Notes: generated by a model from the sequence alone, not told the origin. A DNA stretch of 40,584 nt from Methylococcaceae bacterium (GCA_006844585.1 SPJM01000189.1:1-40584); one strand, 5' to 3'. Shown: positions 1-9,105, numbered from the stretch's first letter. Numbers and translations are program-made.

Positions 1-11
1 CCGGAGAATTG

Positions 12-2132
12 TCAGGGCTTGGTATTCATTAAAATAGCTGAAATGAGCTCATCCGCTTCAATTGGTTTTGTAATATGAGCTACCATGCCGCTAGCCAGGC
101 ATTTATCATGCTCTTCTTTTAAAGCGTGAGCGGTAACGCCGATAATAGGCAGGTCGGCAGTTATTTCCAGAATGGCTTGAGTCGCTTGATAGCCATCCAT
201 GGTAGGCATTTGGATGTCCATTAAAATAACGTTGAAAGTGTCGGCTCCTTTTTCTTTGATAAGATCAACAGCTTGTTGTCCATTTTCAGCAAAAATAACA
301 ATAGCGCCTTCTTGTTCAAGAATATCTTCAATAATAAGACGATTAATTTCGACATCTTCAGCGACCAAAATTTGCATACCTTCAAGTTGTTGTTCAGATG
401 AAGAGTTAGAAGAGGTTTGCAGTTGTTGCGCCGGGGCAGGAATTTCAGGAAGCGGTAACGAAAAACTAAAAACACTACCTGCGCCAACAAAGCTGACGAC
501 GCTGATTTCTCCGCCCATCAATTCCACCAGATCTTTACTAATTGCCAAACCGAGTCCTGTACCGCCATATTTTCGAGTAGTAGATTTATCGGCTTGTTCA
601 AAAGGACTGAAAAGTCGTGATTTTTGTTCTTCTGTCAGTCCTATGCCGTTATCGGAAACTTTAAAATGAATCAATTCCTTATTTAAAGAAACGTGTACTT
701 CGACTTTGCCTTGGGATGAAAATTTAATGGCGTTGGAGACTAAATTTAATAAAACCTGTTGTAATCTAAGAGGGTCGCCTTTTACCCAGGTAGGTAAATT
801 CGCGTCAAAATGGATCAATAAAGCCAGGTTTTTATCTTTAGCCCGTTCTGACAACATGTTGACTGATTTTTCTACGGTTGCCATTAATTGGAAGGCTTGT
901 GAGCTAATAGTGAGTTTATGCGCTTCGATTTTGGAAAAATCTAATATATCGTTAATGATGCCTAATAAATGCTTACCTGAACTAAAAATTTGCTCAAACC
1001 GAGTTTTGGAATCAAGTTCGCGGGTTTCGCGTAGACCGATTTTCGTCATACCCAGTACGCCATTCAAAGGCGTTCTAATTTCATGAGACATATTGGCTAA
1101 AAAAGAGCTTTTTGCAACATTGGCGGCATCGGCAGCTTCTTTAGCTTGTTGTAATTCTTTTGTTCTTTCTGCTACTTGCTCTTCTAATCGGCCGGTATTA
1201 GTTTGAATTGTTGAAGCCATAAGCTGAATAGAGGTTAGCATTGAATCAATTTCATCGTTGCCTTGAAATTTTCGTTCGTCAGTGACATCGGGGAATTTAC
1301 CTTTGGCAAATATGTGAGCGTTGTTTGAGACCCATTTGATTCGTTGTGCAATGCGTCTGAATGTCCGATAAGCATATAAAATGACAACAATAATGATGAT
1401 TAAAGTGATAGCCGAGATAATATAGAAATTATTTAAAAGATCGGCGGTTTTGTCTAAATCGCTTGTTTGGATCGTGAATGATACATTGGGCAGTCGACTG
1501 ATTCGGATTATATTTTCTGCCGATTCTTTGTGTTGCTGTGGGTATGCGGCATCAATAATAACGTTTAAGCGAGTAATGCGTTTGTTTTGTTCAATTGTTA
1601 GTAAGTTTTCATCCAGAAAAATGCCTATCGCTAATATCCCGCTCAGACCATTAATTGAATTAATAGGCCAAAAATAAATGAAAGCTAATTTTTCCTGGTA
1701 GGTTCTTAGGCGAAAATAGGGGGTATTATTAGCTGCGATTGATTCAAGTTCTGAAAATAACTCATCAGGATGTCCGAAATCGCCTAAGGCGGCGGAATTT
1801 GCAAAAACTTCCAACGATTTATCATAAACGACAATAAAATCAGCGATAGTTTCATTAGAAAACGGGATGATATTGTCGATGACTTCAAATTGATTTTCCA
1901 ATTCGATAGAGTTGGCTAGTGTTTGTTGATCTTGAATAACTTTGGCAATCATCGATAAAGTATCTAAGGCATTTTCCAGCTTTAAGGCTGCGCTCTCTTT
2001 ATCTAACTTTCTTTGGGTTAGATCGAAATTCTGAATATTTTGATAGCTTAGAAAAAATGTCAAAAAAATTAAAGCCAGCAAAAAAAACGCAATCAGTGTG
2101 GTCGGCAGTAATAATTTAGTTTGCAGCTTCAT
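12..2132 (-). CDS. Membrane-bound hybrid sensor histidine kinase
   Basis: Autophosphorylating sensor kinase with a fused receiver domain, 706 aa. A first membrane helix lies at about residues 8-30, then a periplasmic sensor region of roughly 200 residues, a second helix near 232-255, a HAMP-like linker and a short coiled coil. The HisKA H-box (MSHEIRTP) puts the phospho-acceptor at His350. The ATPase domain shows NAIKFS, DNGIGL and GGTGLGLAI. The C-terminal receiver has LMDIQMPTMDG with acceptor Asp639. There is no C-terminal Hpt domain as in BarA, so a separate Hpt protein or response regulator is probably needed. The start lies 4 bp after the stop of the upstream PhnD-like gene, so the two are probably co-transcribed and the binding protein may present the signal (inference). 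The architecture is clear; the ligand is unknown. Confidence 0.93.
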   Translation of the reverse strand: MKLQTKLLLPTTLIAFFLLALIFLTFFLSYQNIQNFDLTQRKLDKESAALKLENALDTLSMIAKVIQDQQTLANSIELENQFEVIDNIIPFSNETIADFIVVYDKSLEVFANSAALGDFGHPDELFSELESIAANNTPYFRLRTYQEKLAFIYFWPINSINGLSGILAIGIFLDENLLTIEQNKRITRLNVIIDAAYPQQHKESAENIIRISRLPNVSFTIQTSDLDKTADLLNNFYIISAITLIIIIVVILYAYRTFRRIAQRIKWVSNNAHIFAKGKFPDVTDERKFQGNDEIDSMLTSIQLMASTIQTNTGRLEEQVAERTKELQQAKEAADAANVAKSSFLANMSHEIRTPLNGVLGMTKIGLRETRELDSKTRFEQIFSSGKHLLGIINDILDFSKIEAHKLTISSQAFQLMATVEKSVNMLSERAKDKNLALLIHFDANLPTWVKGDPLRLQQVLLNLVSNAIKFSSQGKVEVHVSLNKELIHFKVSDNGIGLTEEQKSRLFSPFEQADKSTTRKYGGTGLGLAISKDLVELMGGEISVVSFVGAGSVFSFSLPLPEIPAPAQQLQTSSNSSSEQQLEGMQILVAEDVEINRLIIEDILEQEGAIVIFAENGQQAVDLIKEKGADTFNVILMDIQMPTMDGYQATQAILEITADLPIIGVTAHALKEEHDKCLASGMVAHITKPIEADELISAILMNTKP

Positions 2133-2136
2133 TTAA

Positions 2137-2985
2137 TCATTCAAAAATGACTTTACGCACAATATCATAAAAAGAATCCGGTTTTACCGTATAACCGGAA
2201 GCGGGCAGTCCTTGTAATATAACAGGGTCTATTTGGGTCAATAAGCTTTGAATTTTATGCGCTTTTTTGCGAGGAATGGCCGAATGGGCTGCAATACAAA
2301 GATTGGGGATAGGCGGGGTTGTGGTAATGATTTTAAAGATATCGCCATGTTTGGCGATAGCTTGCTTAAGATTAAAATCCCAGGTAGCGCCGGCATCTAT
2401 GCTGCCTTGAACGATAGCGTCCGTGACTCTGGGGTGGCTGCCTAAAAAATAGTGTTTTTTAAAGTAGTCGATATAGTTTATGCCGTGTTCTATCAATAGA
2501 GCATTCGGGTATTTAAAGCCGCTGGAAGATTCTTTTTTTACAAAGCCGAAGCGTTTATTTTTTAAATCGCTTAGCGTGTTGAGTTCGGTATTGCTTTTTA
2601 GCGTAACAATAAAACCTAGATAAGAGTCGGTAAGGTTTTCTTCTCTCTTATCCCAGCTTAATTCAGTGACAATGAGTTGAATAGCAGGGTTTTTTTTCTT
2701 GGCTAACACATATGGCACGGGAGATATGCTGGCGAAATCAACTTTTCCGGCGGCAAGGTATTCAATCATTTGTTGATAATCTTTTGTTGAAACAATGATG
2801 AATTCATCGCCTGTTTTTTTGCTCAAATAATCCATCATCGGGCGATAGAAACGGTTGATGTCATCATTTGTCTGCCCTTTTTGCCAAGGCGTTACGCCAA
2901 ATTTATAGCTCGCGGCAAAGCCATTGATAGCGAACAAAGTGAGCAATGCGCATACAAAAAAAGTCTTAAAAAAATAAGATGACAT
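2137..2985 (-). CDS. PhnD-like periplasmic substrate-binding protein
   Basis: Exported solute-binding protein of 282 aa, resembling the phosphate/phosphonate-binding (PhnD) type. It has a hydrophobic signal peptide at residues 1-24 (ending NGFA-A), then the FGVTPW and YLSKKTGDEF segments typical of the family, and SDLKNKRFGFV followed by a Ser-rich stretch (KESSSGFKYP) that in this family lies near the ligand site. No ABC permease or ATPase gene adjoins it. The gene runs straight into a hybrid histidine kinase 4 bp downstream, an arrangement in which such proteins act as extracytoplasmic sensors rather than transport components (inference). The ligand cannot be read from sequence and need not be a phosphonate. 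Confidence 0.85.
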   Translation of the reverse strand: MSSYFFKTFFVCALLTLFAINGFAASYKFGVTPWQKGQTNDDINRFYRPMMDYLSKKTGDEFIIVSTKDYQQMIEYLAAGKVDFASISPVPYVLAKKKNPAIQLIVTELSWDKREENLTDSYLGFIVTLKSNTELNTLSDLKNKRFGFVKKESSSGFKYPNALLIEHGINYIDYFKKHYFLGSHPRVTDAIVQGSIDAGATWDFNLKQAIAKHGDIFKIITTTPPIPNLCIAAHSAIPRKKAHKIQSLLTQIDPVILQGLPASGYTVKPDSFYDIVRKVIFE

Positions 2986-3097
2986 AGGATAATAACCAAC
3001 GTTTTCTCAAGTGCTTTGATGGCGACTCAAGCCATATTATAGAGTTATATCATAAATATAGATTGCTTGAATCGAATTTCAAATTAATAAACATGCG

Positions 3098-4321
3098 TCA
3101 CCAACAAATTTTGCCGAGGGCTAGTTTTGGTAAATCATCCCTCAAGCCCATTGCATGGCGGTTAAAATAATCTTTTATCCTGGCGGATTGGTTAATCCAA
3201 TTCATGCCTGTTGATCGAGCTGAAATCCAAGGCAAAGCCTGAACAAGAAAGGTTTTGTTCAATATATCCATGCTGCTCATCATCAGCAAATTGTCGCCTT
3301 TGCGCCAGCGTTCATAACGGCGTAGGTATTTTTGACTGTTGAGCGGGCGCTTAGCCAGTTGATTGGCGATGATTAATTCGCCTAATGCGGCGGCATCCAA
3401 AAGGCCGGCGTTAGCGCCTTGACCGGCTAAGGGGTGCATGGCATGCGCGGCATCGCCCATTAACGCAAAATGTTGGTCGGTATAACGGTTGGCGTATTGA
3501 AACTTGAGTGGAAAAGCCGCTCGGGCGCTGGTTTTTAACATTTTTCCCAGAATTCCGCCGGAGGCGATTTCTAATTCTTTTAAGAATTCAGCCTCCTCTA
3601 AATCAAGATAGGCCTTGGCGGTTTCAGCGGATAATGTCCATACGATAGAGCATTGGCCGGTGTGTAAAGGCAGGAAGGCCAATGGACCCTGATCTAAAAA
3701 GCGTTGCCATGCGGTATTTTGATGGATATGTTCGGTATTTATTGTTGCGACTAAACCGTCTTGTCGATAAGGCCAACCTGTAACATCAATGCCAGCGAGA
3801 TTGCGCAGTAGCGATTCCCGACCATCGGCGGCGATAATTAGGTCGGCTTGTAAGCGGCGACCGTCTTGCAAATGTATATGGCCTTTATCATTTAACAACT
3901 GCATATTATCGACGATTGCCGGAGTAATCGTGGTAACGCTCTTCTGGTTGTCGATGACATCCCAAAGCGCCGCGACCGTAGCGCGATTTTCAACAATATG
4001 GCCTAAGGCGTTAAATTCAGTATCGGCGCAATCAAAATGCAAGGCGCCGTCGGCTTTTGCATCCCATACCCGCATGTCTTTATAAGCACAACAGCCTCGT
4101 TGTTCAATGCCTGACCATGCAGAAACCGTGGTGAGAATATTTTGAGAAGCGCGAGTGAGTGCAGAAACGCGTAAGTCAATGGTTTGATCCGACCAACTAC
4201 GAACTGGGTTGAAACGATCCAAAAGCGCAGTGTGGATGCCTGCATGCCCCAAAATTGCCGCTGTAGTTGCGCCGACTATACCGCCGCCGACAATGATAAC
4301 TTGATAGTTGCTTGTCGTCAT
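3098..4321 (-). CDS. ubiI: FAD-dependent ubiquinone-ring hydroxylase (UbiI/VisC type)
   Basis: Flavin monooxygenase of the UbiH/UbiF/UbiI/Coq6 family, which adds hydroxyls to the polyprenylphenol ring in aerobic ubiquinone synthesis. I place the start at 4321 (MTTSNYQ, 407 aa) rather than at an upstream in-frame start at 4396. The 4321 start gives a TAATG one-base overlap with the ubiH stop, and the extra 25 residues are polar and lie over coding sequence. Visible motifs are the Rossmann GGGIVG near the N-terminus, IIAADGRESLLR (the DG motif) and GDAAHAMHPLAGQGANAGL, the second FAD-binding signature. It is the last gene of the ygfB-pepP-ubiH-ubiI block. Assignment to UbiI rather than UbiF rests on gene order and is less certain than the family. 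Confidence 0.85.
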   Translation of the reverse strand: MTTSNYQVIIVGGGIVGATTAAILGHAGIHTALLDRFNPVRSWSDQTIDLRVSALTRASQNILTTVSAWSGIEQRGCCAYKDMRVWDAKADGALHFDCADTEFNALGHIVENRATVAALWDVIDNQKSVTTITPAIVDNMQLLNDKGHIHLQDGRRLQADLIIAADGRESLLRNLAGIDVTGWPYRQDGLVATINTEHIHQNTAWQRFLDQGPLAFLPLHTGQCSIVWTLSAETAKAYLDLEEAEFLKELEIASGGILGKMLKTSARAAFPLKFQYANRYTDQHFALMGDAAHAMHPLAGQGANAGLLDAAALGELIIANQLAKRPLNSQKYLRRYERWRKGDNLLMMSSMDILNKTFLVQALPWISARSTGMNWINQSARIKDYFNRHAMGLRDDLPKLALGKICW

Positions 4322-5532
4322 TAGCGTTTTCTCCCGACTCTGGGTAGACGTTCGGCCATGCCGGTCGCGTGTTTGACCAATATGTTTTTGGCCCAAGGCA
4401 GGTGATCCAGCATCAGTAATCCGGTATTTCTTGCGGCCGCTAACGCCAGCCAGTCAGAGGAAAAGATTTTGATTAGATTATCGGTAAAGCCTATGGTTTT
4501 GTCATGATCTTTTTGTCGAATTGCCGCATACTCGGCTAATAATTGCGGGTCGCCTAAATCTTGTTGATTTTGATATTGGTTCAACAGTATCTCTGCTAGC
4601 TGAGCAACATCGCGCAAACCCAGGTTAAAACCTTGACCGGCCACCGGATGAAGTTGGTGAGCTGCATTGCCGATGATGACCGCTCGTTGTGAGATCATGG
4701 ATTGCGCTTTAATTAAACTCAGTGGAAACGCTCGGCGAACCGACGCCAGGCTTAATACGCCTAATTTATAGCCAAAACAATCTTGCAATTGGCGAAGGTA
4801 ATCCGCTTCGCCGCCGGACATTAACGACTCTGCATCTTGATGGTTACGCGTCCAGACCACAGCAGATTGGTTATCAGCTGATGGTAATAAGGCGAGCGGG
4901 CCATGCGGGGTGAAGCGTTCATAAGCGGTGTTTTGATGAGCTAGGCTGGAGTGAACGGTGGCGACTAAAGCGGTTTGTCCGTAATCGCTTATTTGTTGAG
5001 GAATGTCCAGTAACTTTCTAACTGATGAATTACCGCCGTCAGCGCCGACTAATAAAGAAGCGGTTAAATTAATGGAATTTTCATGTTCTTTCAGGCTGAC
5101 ATGGATAGCATCTTGACCGGCCATCACTCCGACCACGCGGGCGGGACAAAAGCGGGTAATTGCGCTTTGTTCTACCAGGTGGGCGACATGATCTTCAATA
5201 TCCCGGGCGCTAATGACATAGCCTAACGAAGATAAACCTTGCTGTTGCGCCGATAGGCGAGTTTTACCGAAATGGCCTTGATCGGAAATATGGATGTTGT
5301 TTATCGCGGTTGCTTTATCGGCTACGCCTTCCCAAATCGATAAAGCATCCAGCATATTGACGGTGCCCGCCGCCAACGCTAAAGCGCGGTCGCCGATTGG
5401 CGAGGCATACAGTTGTTTGCGGGTTTGCGCTTCGATAATAGCGATTTGCATGCCGCTGTCTTTTAAAGCCAAGGCCAGGCAATTACCGGCCAATCCGCCG
5501 CCGACAATTAAAATATCAAAATGGTGCTGCAT
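4321..5532 (-). CDS. ubiH: 2-octaprenyl-6-methoxyphenol hydroxylase UbiH
   Basis: FAD-dependent monooxygenase of ubiquinone synthesis, 403 aa, the usual length. The N-terminal dinucleotide fold reads GGGLAGNCLALAL, the middle DG motif reads LLVGADGGNSSVRKLL, and the late FAD signature reads IGNAAHQLHPVAGQGFNLG; the GNAA and GQGFNLGLRD wording is typical of UbiH as against UbiI. The downstream paralogue starts on the last base of its stop codon, so the pair is translationally coupled. A 96 bp gap separates it from pepP upstream on the same strand. In E. coli the same order (ygfB-pepP-ubiH-visC) is found, which supports the assignment. Confidence 0.92.
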   Translation of the reverse strand: MQHHFDILIVGGGLAGNCLALALKDSGMQIAIIEAQTRKQLYASPIGDRALALAAGTVNMLDALSIWEGVADKATAINNIHISDQGHFGKTRLSAQQQGLSSLGYVISARDIEDHVAHLVEQSAITRFCPARVVGVMAGQDAIHVSLKEHENSINLTASLLVGADGGNSSVRKLLDIPQQISDYGQTALVATVHSSLAHQNTAYERFTPHGPLALLPSADNQSAVVWTRNHQDAESLMSGGEADYLRQLQDCFGYKLGVLSLASVRRAFPLSLIKAQSMISQRAVIIGNAAHQLHPVAGQGFNLGLRDVAQLAEILLNQYQNQQDLGDPQLLAEYAAIRQKDHDKTIGFTDNLIKIFSSDWLALAAARNTGLLMLDHLPWAKNILVKHATGMAERLPRVGRKR

Positions 5533-5628
5533 ATGACCGGTTGTGTGAAATGTTTGAATGGGAGTTCATCGAAAAAATATTTAAATTGAGCAGTATAAAG
5601 CTTTTTAATTTCCATCTTTAGAGCTAGA

Positions 5629-6948
5629 TCAAGTACGCTCTGCTGTTTGCATCAAAGCCTCTATGCCTTCAATGGTTTTGGGAGCATCGCTGGTAAGGAT
5701 TTCATGTCCGTTTTCGGTCACTAACAGGTCATCTTCTATGCGGATGCCGATGCCTCGCCATTTTTTATCTACAGTTTGACAGTCGGTTGGAATGTATAAA
5801 CCCGGCTCTATGGTTAATACCATGCCTGGCTCCAATAAGCGCCATTCGCCTTCCAGTTTATAATCGCCTACATCATGAACATCCATACCTAACCAATGGC
5901 CGATGCGGTGCATATAAAATTGCTTATAAGCTTCATTCTCGATCAGTTCGCTGACCTCGCCTTCCAATAAACCCAGTTTCAGCAAACCTTCTGTCAAAAC
6001 TTGTACGGAAGCATCATGGGCTTTATTCCAGGGTAGGTTGGGCTGTATTTGTTCGATGGCGGCTAATTGAGCATCTAAGACCAATTGATAGAGTTGTTTT
6101 TGCGGATCGGAAAATTTGCCTGAAATCGGAAATGTGCGAGTAATATCCGCTGCGTAGTGGTCACACTCAACGCCGGCGTCGATCAAAATCAAATCGCCGT
6201 CATTAAGTTGATCGCAGTTTTCGGTATAATGCAGGATACAGCTATTGCGACCGCCGGCCACAATGGAAGGATAAGCGACCGAACGAAGCCCGTGATTCAT
6301 AAAATCATGCACTAATTCAGCTTCCAGTTGATATTCATACATGCCCGGGCGGCATTGCAACATTGCGCGCTTATGCGCTTGCGCCGAAATCTGACAAGCA
6401 CGCCGCATCAGCTTAAGTTCTGAAGCGGTTTTAAATAAACGCATTTCATGCAAAATATGTTCTAAGGAAACGATCTCGCCAGGGGCGATGACGCCGTTGC
6501 GGGATTGTTTGCGAATATTATTAATCCAATCCAGAATCTGATGATCAAGTTCGCCGTCTCTGCCCATGGGGTAATAAACTTTATGCTTATTTTCCAGCAT
6601 TCCGGGCAATATCTCATCCAAATCATCAATTGGAAATGAATCATCTGCAGCAAAATGTTCGGTAGCGCCTTCTAAACCAGCGTGTGCGCCTTCCCACAAG
6701 GCTTTTTTCTCATCATATTCACGGCAAAATAAAATATATTCGCCTTGCTCTCGACCCGGGATGAAAACCGCTAATGCTTCGCTTTCATTAAAGCCGGTTA
6801 GGTAATAGAAATCGCTGTCCTGTCGATAAGGGTATTCAACATCGCGATTTCGGGTGCGGTCCGGGGCGCTGGCGATTAAAGCAATATTCCCGGCGCCGAT
6901 TTGCTCCATGAGTAGCTGGCGTCTTTGTATAAATTCGTTTTGGTCCAT
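5629..6948 (-). CDS. pepP: Xaa-Pro aminopeptidase P
   Basis: Cytosolic dimanganese aminopeptidase that removes N-terminal residues preceding proline, 439 aa (E. coli PepP is 441). The N-terminal creatinase-like domain begins with MDQNEFIQRR and includes the YPYRQDSDFYYLTGF segment. The pita-bread catalytic domain supplies Asp257 (LIDAG), Asp268 (AADITRTF), His351 (GHWLG) and the glutamates in TIEPGLY and IRIEDD. These lie three residues before the E. coli metal ligands, consistent with full conservation. The start codon lies 2 bp after the ygfB stop, so translation is probably coupled. Confidence 0.95.
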   Translation of the reverse strand: MDQNEFIQRRQLLMEQIGAGNIALIASAPDRTRNRDVEYPYRQDSDFYYLTGFNESEALAVFIPGREQGEYILFCREYDEKKALWEGAHAGLEGATEHFAADDSFPIDDLDEILPGMLENKHKVYYPMGRDGELDHQILDWINNIRKQSRNGVIAPGEIVSLEHILHEMRLFKTASELKLMRRACQISAQAHKRAMLQCRPGMYEYQLEAELVHDFMNHGLRSVAYPSIVAGGRNSCILHYTENCDQLNDGDLILIDAGVECDHYAADITRTFPISGKFSDPQKQLYQLVLDAQLAAIEQIQPNLPWNKAHDASVQVLTEGLLKLGLLEGEVSELIENEAYKQFYMHRIGHWLGMDVHDVGDYKLEGEWRLLEPGMVLTIEPGLYIPTDCQTVDKKWRGIGIRIEDDLLVTENGHEILTSDAPKTIEGIEALMQTAERT

Positions 6949-6950
6949 TG

Positions 6951-7478
6951 TTAATGGCGAGTGTCGGGTGGGGTTAGGTCATTTAGTTGATCGCGCACTA
7001 ATAATACGGCAGCGCGAAGATATTCGTGTATTTCGACCAAATTATTTTCATCGTCTTCACTGTCAATGTTGGTTTCCATTTTAGTGATTTCCACGATGTC
7101 TTGGATGATCTCTTGACAGTCTCCAGGCCATAGCGCATCGGTTTTGTTGTAACCGACGCCGAATAAAAAACCCTGGCACCAGGTTCTTAAAGCTTCCGCT
7201 TGTTCAGACAAATCGCTATCATCATCCGGCAACAGTAAATCAAAGGCAAACTCATTATCTTCAATTAATAAGTTTTGTGTCTGCGCGAAAATAACGGACA
7301 ATTGAGACTTGGCCTCTTCCAATAAAGAAATGGGGTCTTTAAAAAGTTCATTCAACCAATTGCCCGCCTCACTGCGAAAATCGACGCATAGCATACCTAC
7401 GGCAACGCCATGTGCTTCGGCTGCGCCCATATCAGCATCGTTTTGCTCTAGGATTGATTGGATAATGTCATAAGCCAT
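6951..7478 (-). CDS. ygfB: UPF0149 family protein YgfB
   Basis: Small acidic cytosolic protein of the YecA/YgfB (UPF0149) family. The start at 7478 (MAYDIIQSIL, 175 aa) is preferred because family members begin near this point; an in-frame GTG at 7502 would add eight residues. Recognisable features are AHGVAVGMLC, WCQGFLFGVGY and a strongly acidic C-terminal helix (DIVEITKMETNIDSEDDE, then YLRAAVLLVRDQL). The family's precise role is not established. The gene heads the leftward ygfB-pepP-ubiH-ubiI block and is divergent from the zapA operon. Confidence 0.88.
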   Translation of the reverse strand: MAYDIIQSILEQNDADMGAAEAHGVAVGMLCVDFRSEAGNWLNELFKDPISLLEEAKSQLSVIFAQTQNLLIEDNEFAFDLLLPDDDSDLSEQAEALRTWCQGFLFGVGYNKTDALWPGDCQEIIQDIVEITKMETNIDSEDDENNLVEIHEYLRAAVLLVRDQLNDLTPPDTRH

Positions 7479-7530
7479 GGAAAAAAATGTTCTCTTTAGC
7501 ACAAAAATATGTGCCTTATGCTAACATTCT

Positions 7531-7552
7531 TTCTTATTAAGAAGGTTATAAT
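7531..7552 (+). promoter_or_regulatory. Probable promoter of the TIGR02449-zapA-6S operon
   Basis: A consensus -10 box TATAAT lies at 7547-7552, about 30 bases before the ATG at 7582. A perfect 13-base palindrome (TTCTTA T TAAGAA, 7531-7543) lies immediately upstream of it, between the probable -35 and -10 regions, and could be an operator. The -35 element is weak. Inferred by eye only. Confidence 0.45.
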
Positions 7553-7581
7553 TTTACTGTCTATCTGCCGATATATATTTT

Positions 7582-7809
7582 ATGTCTGACCAATTACCGG
7601 ATTCATCATTAGAACTCGCTGCGCTAGAACAAAAGCTGGACCAGCTGATTGAAAAATATAACCAGGTAAAAACCGAAAACTGTTCATTAAAAATTAAACA
7701 AGAAGCCTTAGTGAAAGAAAAAGCCAAACTTCTGGAAAAAACAACTTTAGCGAGAACCCGCGTGGAAGCAATGATTACACGTTTAAAAGCAATGGAGCAT
7801 GGTTCATGA
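7582..7809 (+). CDS. TIGR02449-like coiled-coil protein upstream of zapA
   Basis: A 75-residue, charged, almost wholly helical protein. After a short acidic N-terminus, residues about 10-70 form one heptad-rich coiled coil (ALEQKLDQLIEKYNQV, then LKIKQEALVKEKAKLLEK). Small proteins of this kind (TIGR02449) are regularly encoded immediately before zapA in gammaproteobacteria. The stop overlaps the zapA start by 4 bases (ATGA), so the two are translationally coupled. A role alongside ZapA in cell division is inferred from position only. Confidence 0.82.
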   Translation: MSDQLPDSSLELAALEQKLDQLIEKYNQVKTENCSLKIKQEALVKEKAKLLEKTTLARTRVEAMITRLKAMEHGS

Positions 7810-8102
7810 CGAAACGACTTCAGCCCGTTGCCGTTCAAATTTTAGGAAAAGAATATAAAATCGCCTGCAGTGATGATGAAAAAGAAGGTTTGTTGGATTT
7901 AGCCCAAGACCTGGATCAACAAATGCGTCAGATTAGAGATACCGGTAAAGTAACCAGTCCGGATCGTATTGCGGTGATGGCGGCGCTGAATTTAACCCAT
8001 GAATTAAGGCAAACCCAAGGACAAGAACATAATTTGAATCAGTCTTTTGCCGAAAGTTTGAACCGGTTAAAAGATAAAATTGAAATCGCTTTAGAAAATT
8101 AG
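7806..8102 (+). CDS. zapA: Cell division protein ZapA
   Basis: FtsZ-ring stabilising protein, 98 aa, the normal size. The N-terminal globular part shows VAVQILGKEYKIACSDDE and a run resembling the family's LxxLAxxLDxxMRxIR pattern. The C-terminal half is a long helix for dimer and tetramer formation (AVMAALNLTHELRQ). The start overlaps the preceding coiled-coil gene by 4 bases. The 6S RNA gene follows 28 bases after the stop, a common gammaproteobacterial order. Confidence 0.93.
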   Translation: MTKRLQPVAVQILGKEYKIACSDDEKEGLLDLAQDLDQQMRQIRDTGKVTSPDRIAVMAALNLTHELRQTQGQEHNLNQSFAESLNRLKDKIEIALEN

Positions 8103-8130
8103 CGGCAAATATATTAGAATAGTGATTCTG

Positions 8131-8307
8131 TATCTCCTGCGGCGTTCGAGTAGTGCTGGGTGTTTCCTGAACCTAATATTACCCCGGAAGCCGGTTCCAG
8201 CAATGGTGTGCAAGCCTGTTTTTTCAGGAAGCCTGATTTGCTGGTTAAGTTTCCACTTGAACCTTCGGTTCAAGGACGAAAGTATGAGACGGCGCAGGTG
8301 GGAGATA
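8131..8307 (+). ncRNA. ssrS: 6S RNA
   Basis: A roughly 177-nt RNA that mimics an open promoter and binds sigma70 RNA polymerase. The ends pair: tatctcc (8131-8137) with ggagata (8301-8307), continued by tgcggcg against ggcgca. The 3' half has the conserved segment cttgaaccttcggttcaagg followed by a second closing strand, closely similar to the E. coli 6S 3' side. A TAGAAT -10 box at 8115-8120 would start transcription near 8127. It follows zapA as in many gammaproteobacteria. The exact 5' and 3' ends are approximate. Confidence 0.87.
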
Positions 8308-8448
8308 CAACACTTCATCTTGATTGGTTCCAATCCGCAAGCTTCTTTATTTGCCCGCAACGGCGATTATCCTAAACATTATTCATTTGGCATTCAGCGA
8401 TAGAAGCAAATACTGCTCTTAAAAATTAATTAAATTCGGAGATTGAGT
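8308..8448 (+). other. Spacer between 6S RNA and the OmpA-like lipoprotein gene
   Basis: About 140 bases with no convincing gene. The 5-formyltetrahydrofolate cyclo-ligase gene (ygfA) that often follows 6S RNA is absent here. A GGAG ribosome-binding site (8438-8441) lies 7 bases before the ATG at 8449. An open frame runs through the 6S RNA and this spacer, but it is probably fortuitous. Confidence 0.5.
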
Positions 8449-9090
8449 ATGAAAAAAATAGCAGGCGTTTTATTAGCAACAAGTTTTTTAGTGGGTTGTA
8501 CAACCACGGATCCATACACGGGTGAACAAAAAGTCTCCAATACCGCCTGGGGCGTCGGCGCTGGCGCGGCTGTCGGCGCGGCTAGCGGCGCATTAATCGG
8601 CGGCGACGGCGAGAGCGCATTGATCGGTGCGGCGGCGGGCGCTGCAGTCGGCGGCGGTATCGGCGCTTATATGGATCATCAGGAAGAACAGTTAAGAGCA
8701 AGACTGGAAGGCACCGGCGTTAGAGTTCAGCGGGTCGGTGATGATTTAAAATTAATCATGCCGGGCAACATTACTTTTGCGACTGGTTCGTCTGATATTA
8801 CCCCTAATTTTTATCCGGTGTTGGACTCAGTCAGCATTGTTTTAAAAGAGTTCCATAAAACCAGCATTAATGTGTCGGGTTTTACCGATTCCACAGGCAG
8901 CGATACCACCAATCAATTGCTGTCCGAAAAGCGCGCCAATAGCGTATCCAGCTATTTAGTCAGAACCCGAATACCGCATACTCGCATTCAATCCAGAGGT
9001 TTTGGCGAACGTTATCCGATTGCGACAAATGATACTCGCGAAGGCCGTTCTCAGAATCGCCGGGTTGAAATCAGTATTAGACCTATTTAA
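8449..9090 (+). CDS. OmpA-family outer-membrane lipoprotein (YiaD-like)
   Basis: Peptidoglycan-associated lipoprotein, 213 aa from the ATG at 8449 (an in-frame TTG at 8443 is rejected because GGAG is correctly spaced for 8449). The signal peptide ends in the lipobox LVGC with lipidated Cys17. A glycine-zipper segment (GAGAAVGAASGALIGG and GAAAGAAVGGGIGAYM, about residues 33-72) follows. The C-terminal OmpA domain (about 95-213) contains FATGSSDITPNF, INVSGFTDSTGSD, LSEKRANSVSSYL and GFGERYPIATN, with NRRVEISI at the end. This is the YiaD-type layout, which links outer membrane and cell wall. The gene appears to be monocistronic. Confidence 0.92.
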   Translation: MKKIAGVLLATSFLVGCTTTDPYTGEQKVSNTAWGVGAGAAVGAASGALIGGDGESALIGAAAGAAVGGGIGAYMDHQEEQLRARLEGTGVRVQRVGDDLKLIMPGNITFATGSSDITPNFYPVLDSVSIVLKEFHKTSINVSGFTDSTGSDTTNQLLSEKRANSVSSYLVRTRIPHTRIQSRGFGERYPIATNDTREGRSQNRRVEISIRPI

Positions 9091-9105
9091 TAACATTTCA
9101 GTAAA

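Noticed and set aside
4322-4396. Upstream N-terminal extension of the ubiI-type gene
   Set aside because: It lies over the end of ubiH and the TAATG overlap favours the start at 4321.
8122-8403. Open frames through the 6S RNA region
   Set aside because: They overlap a convincing 6S RNA, have poor starts and no recognisable protein features.
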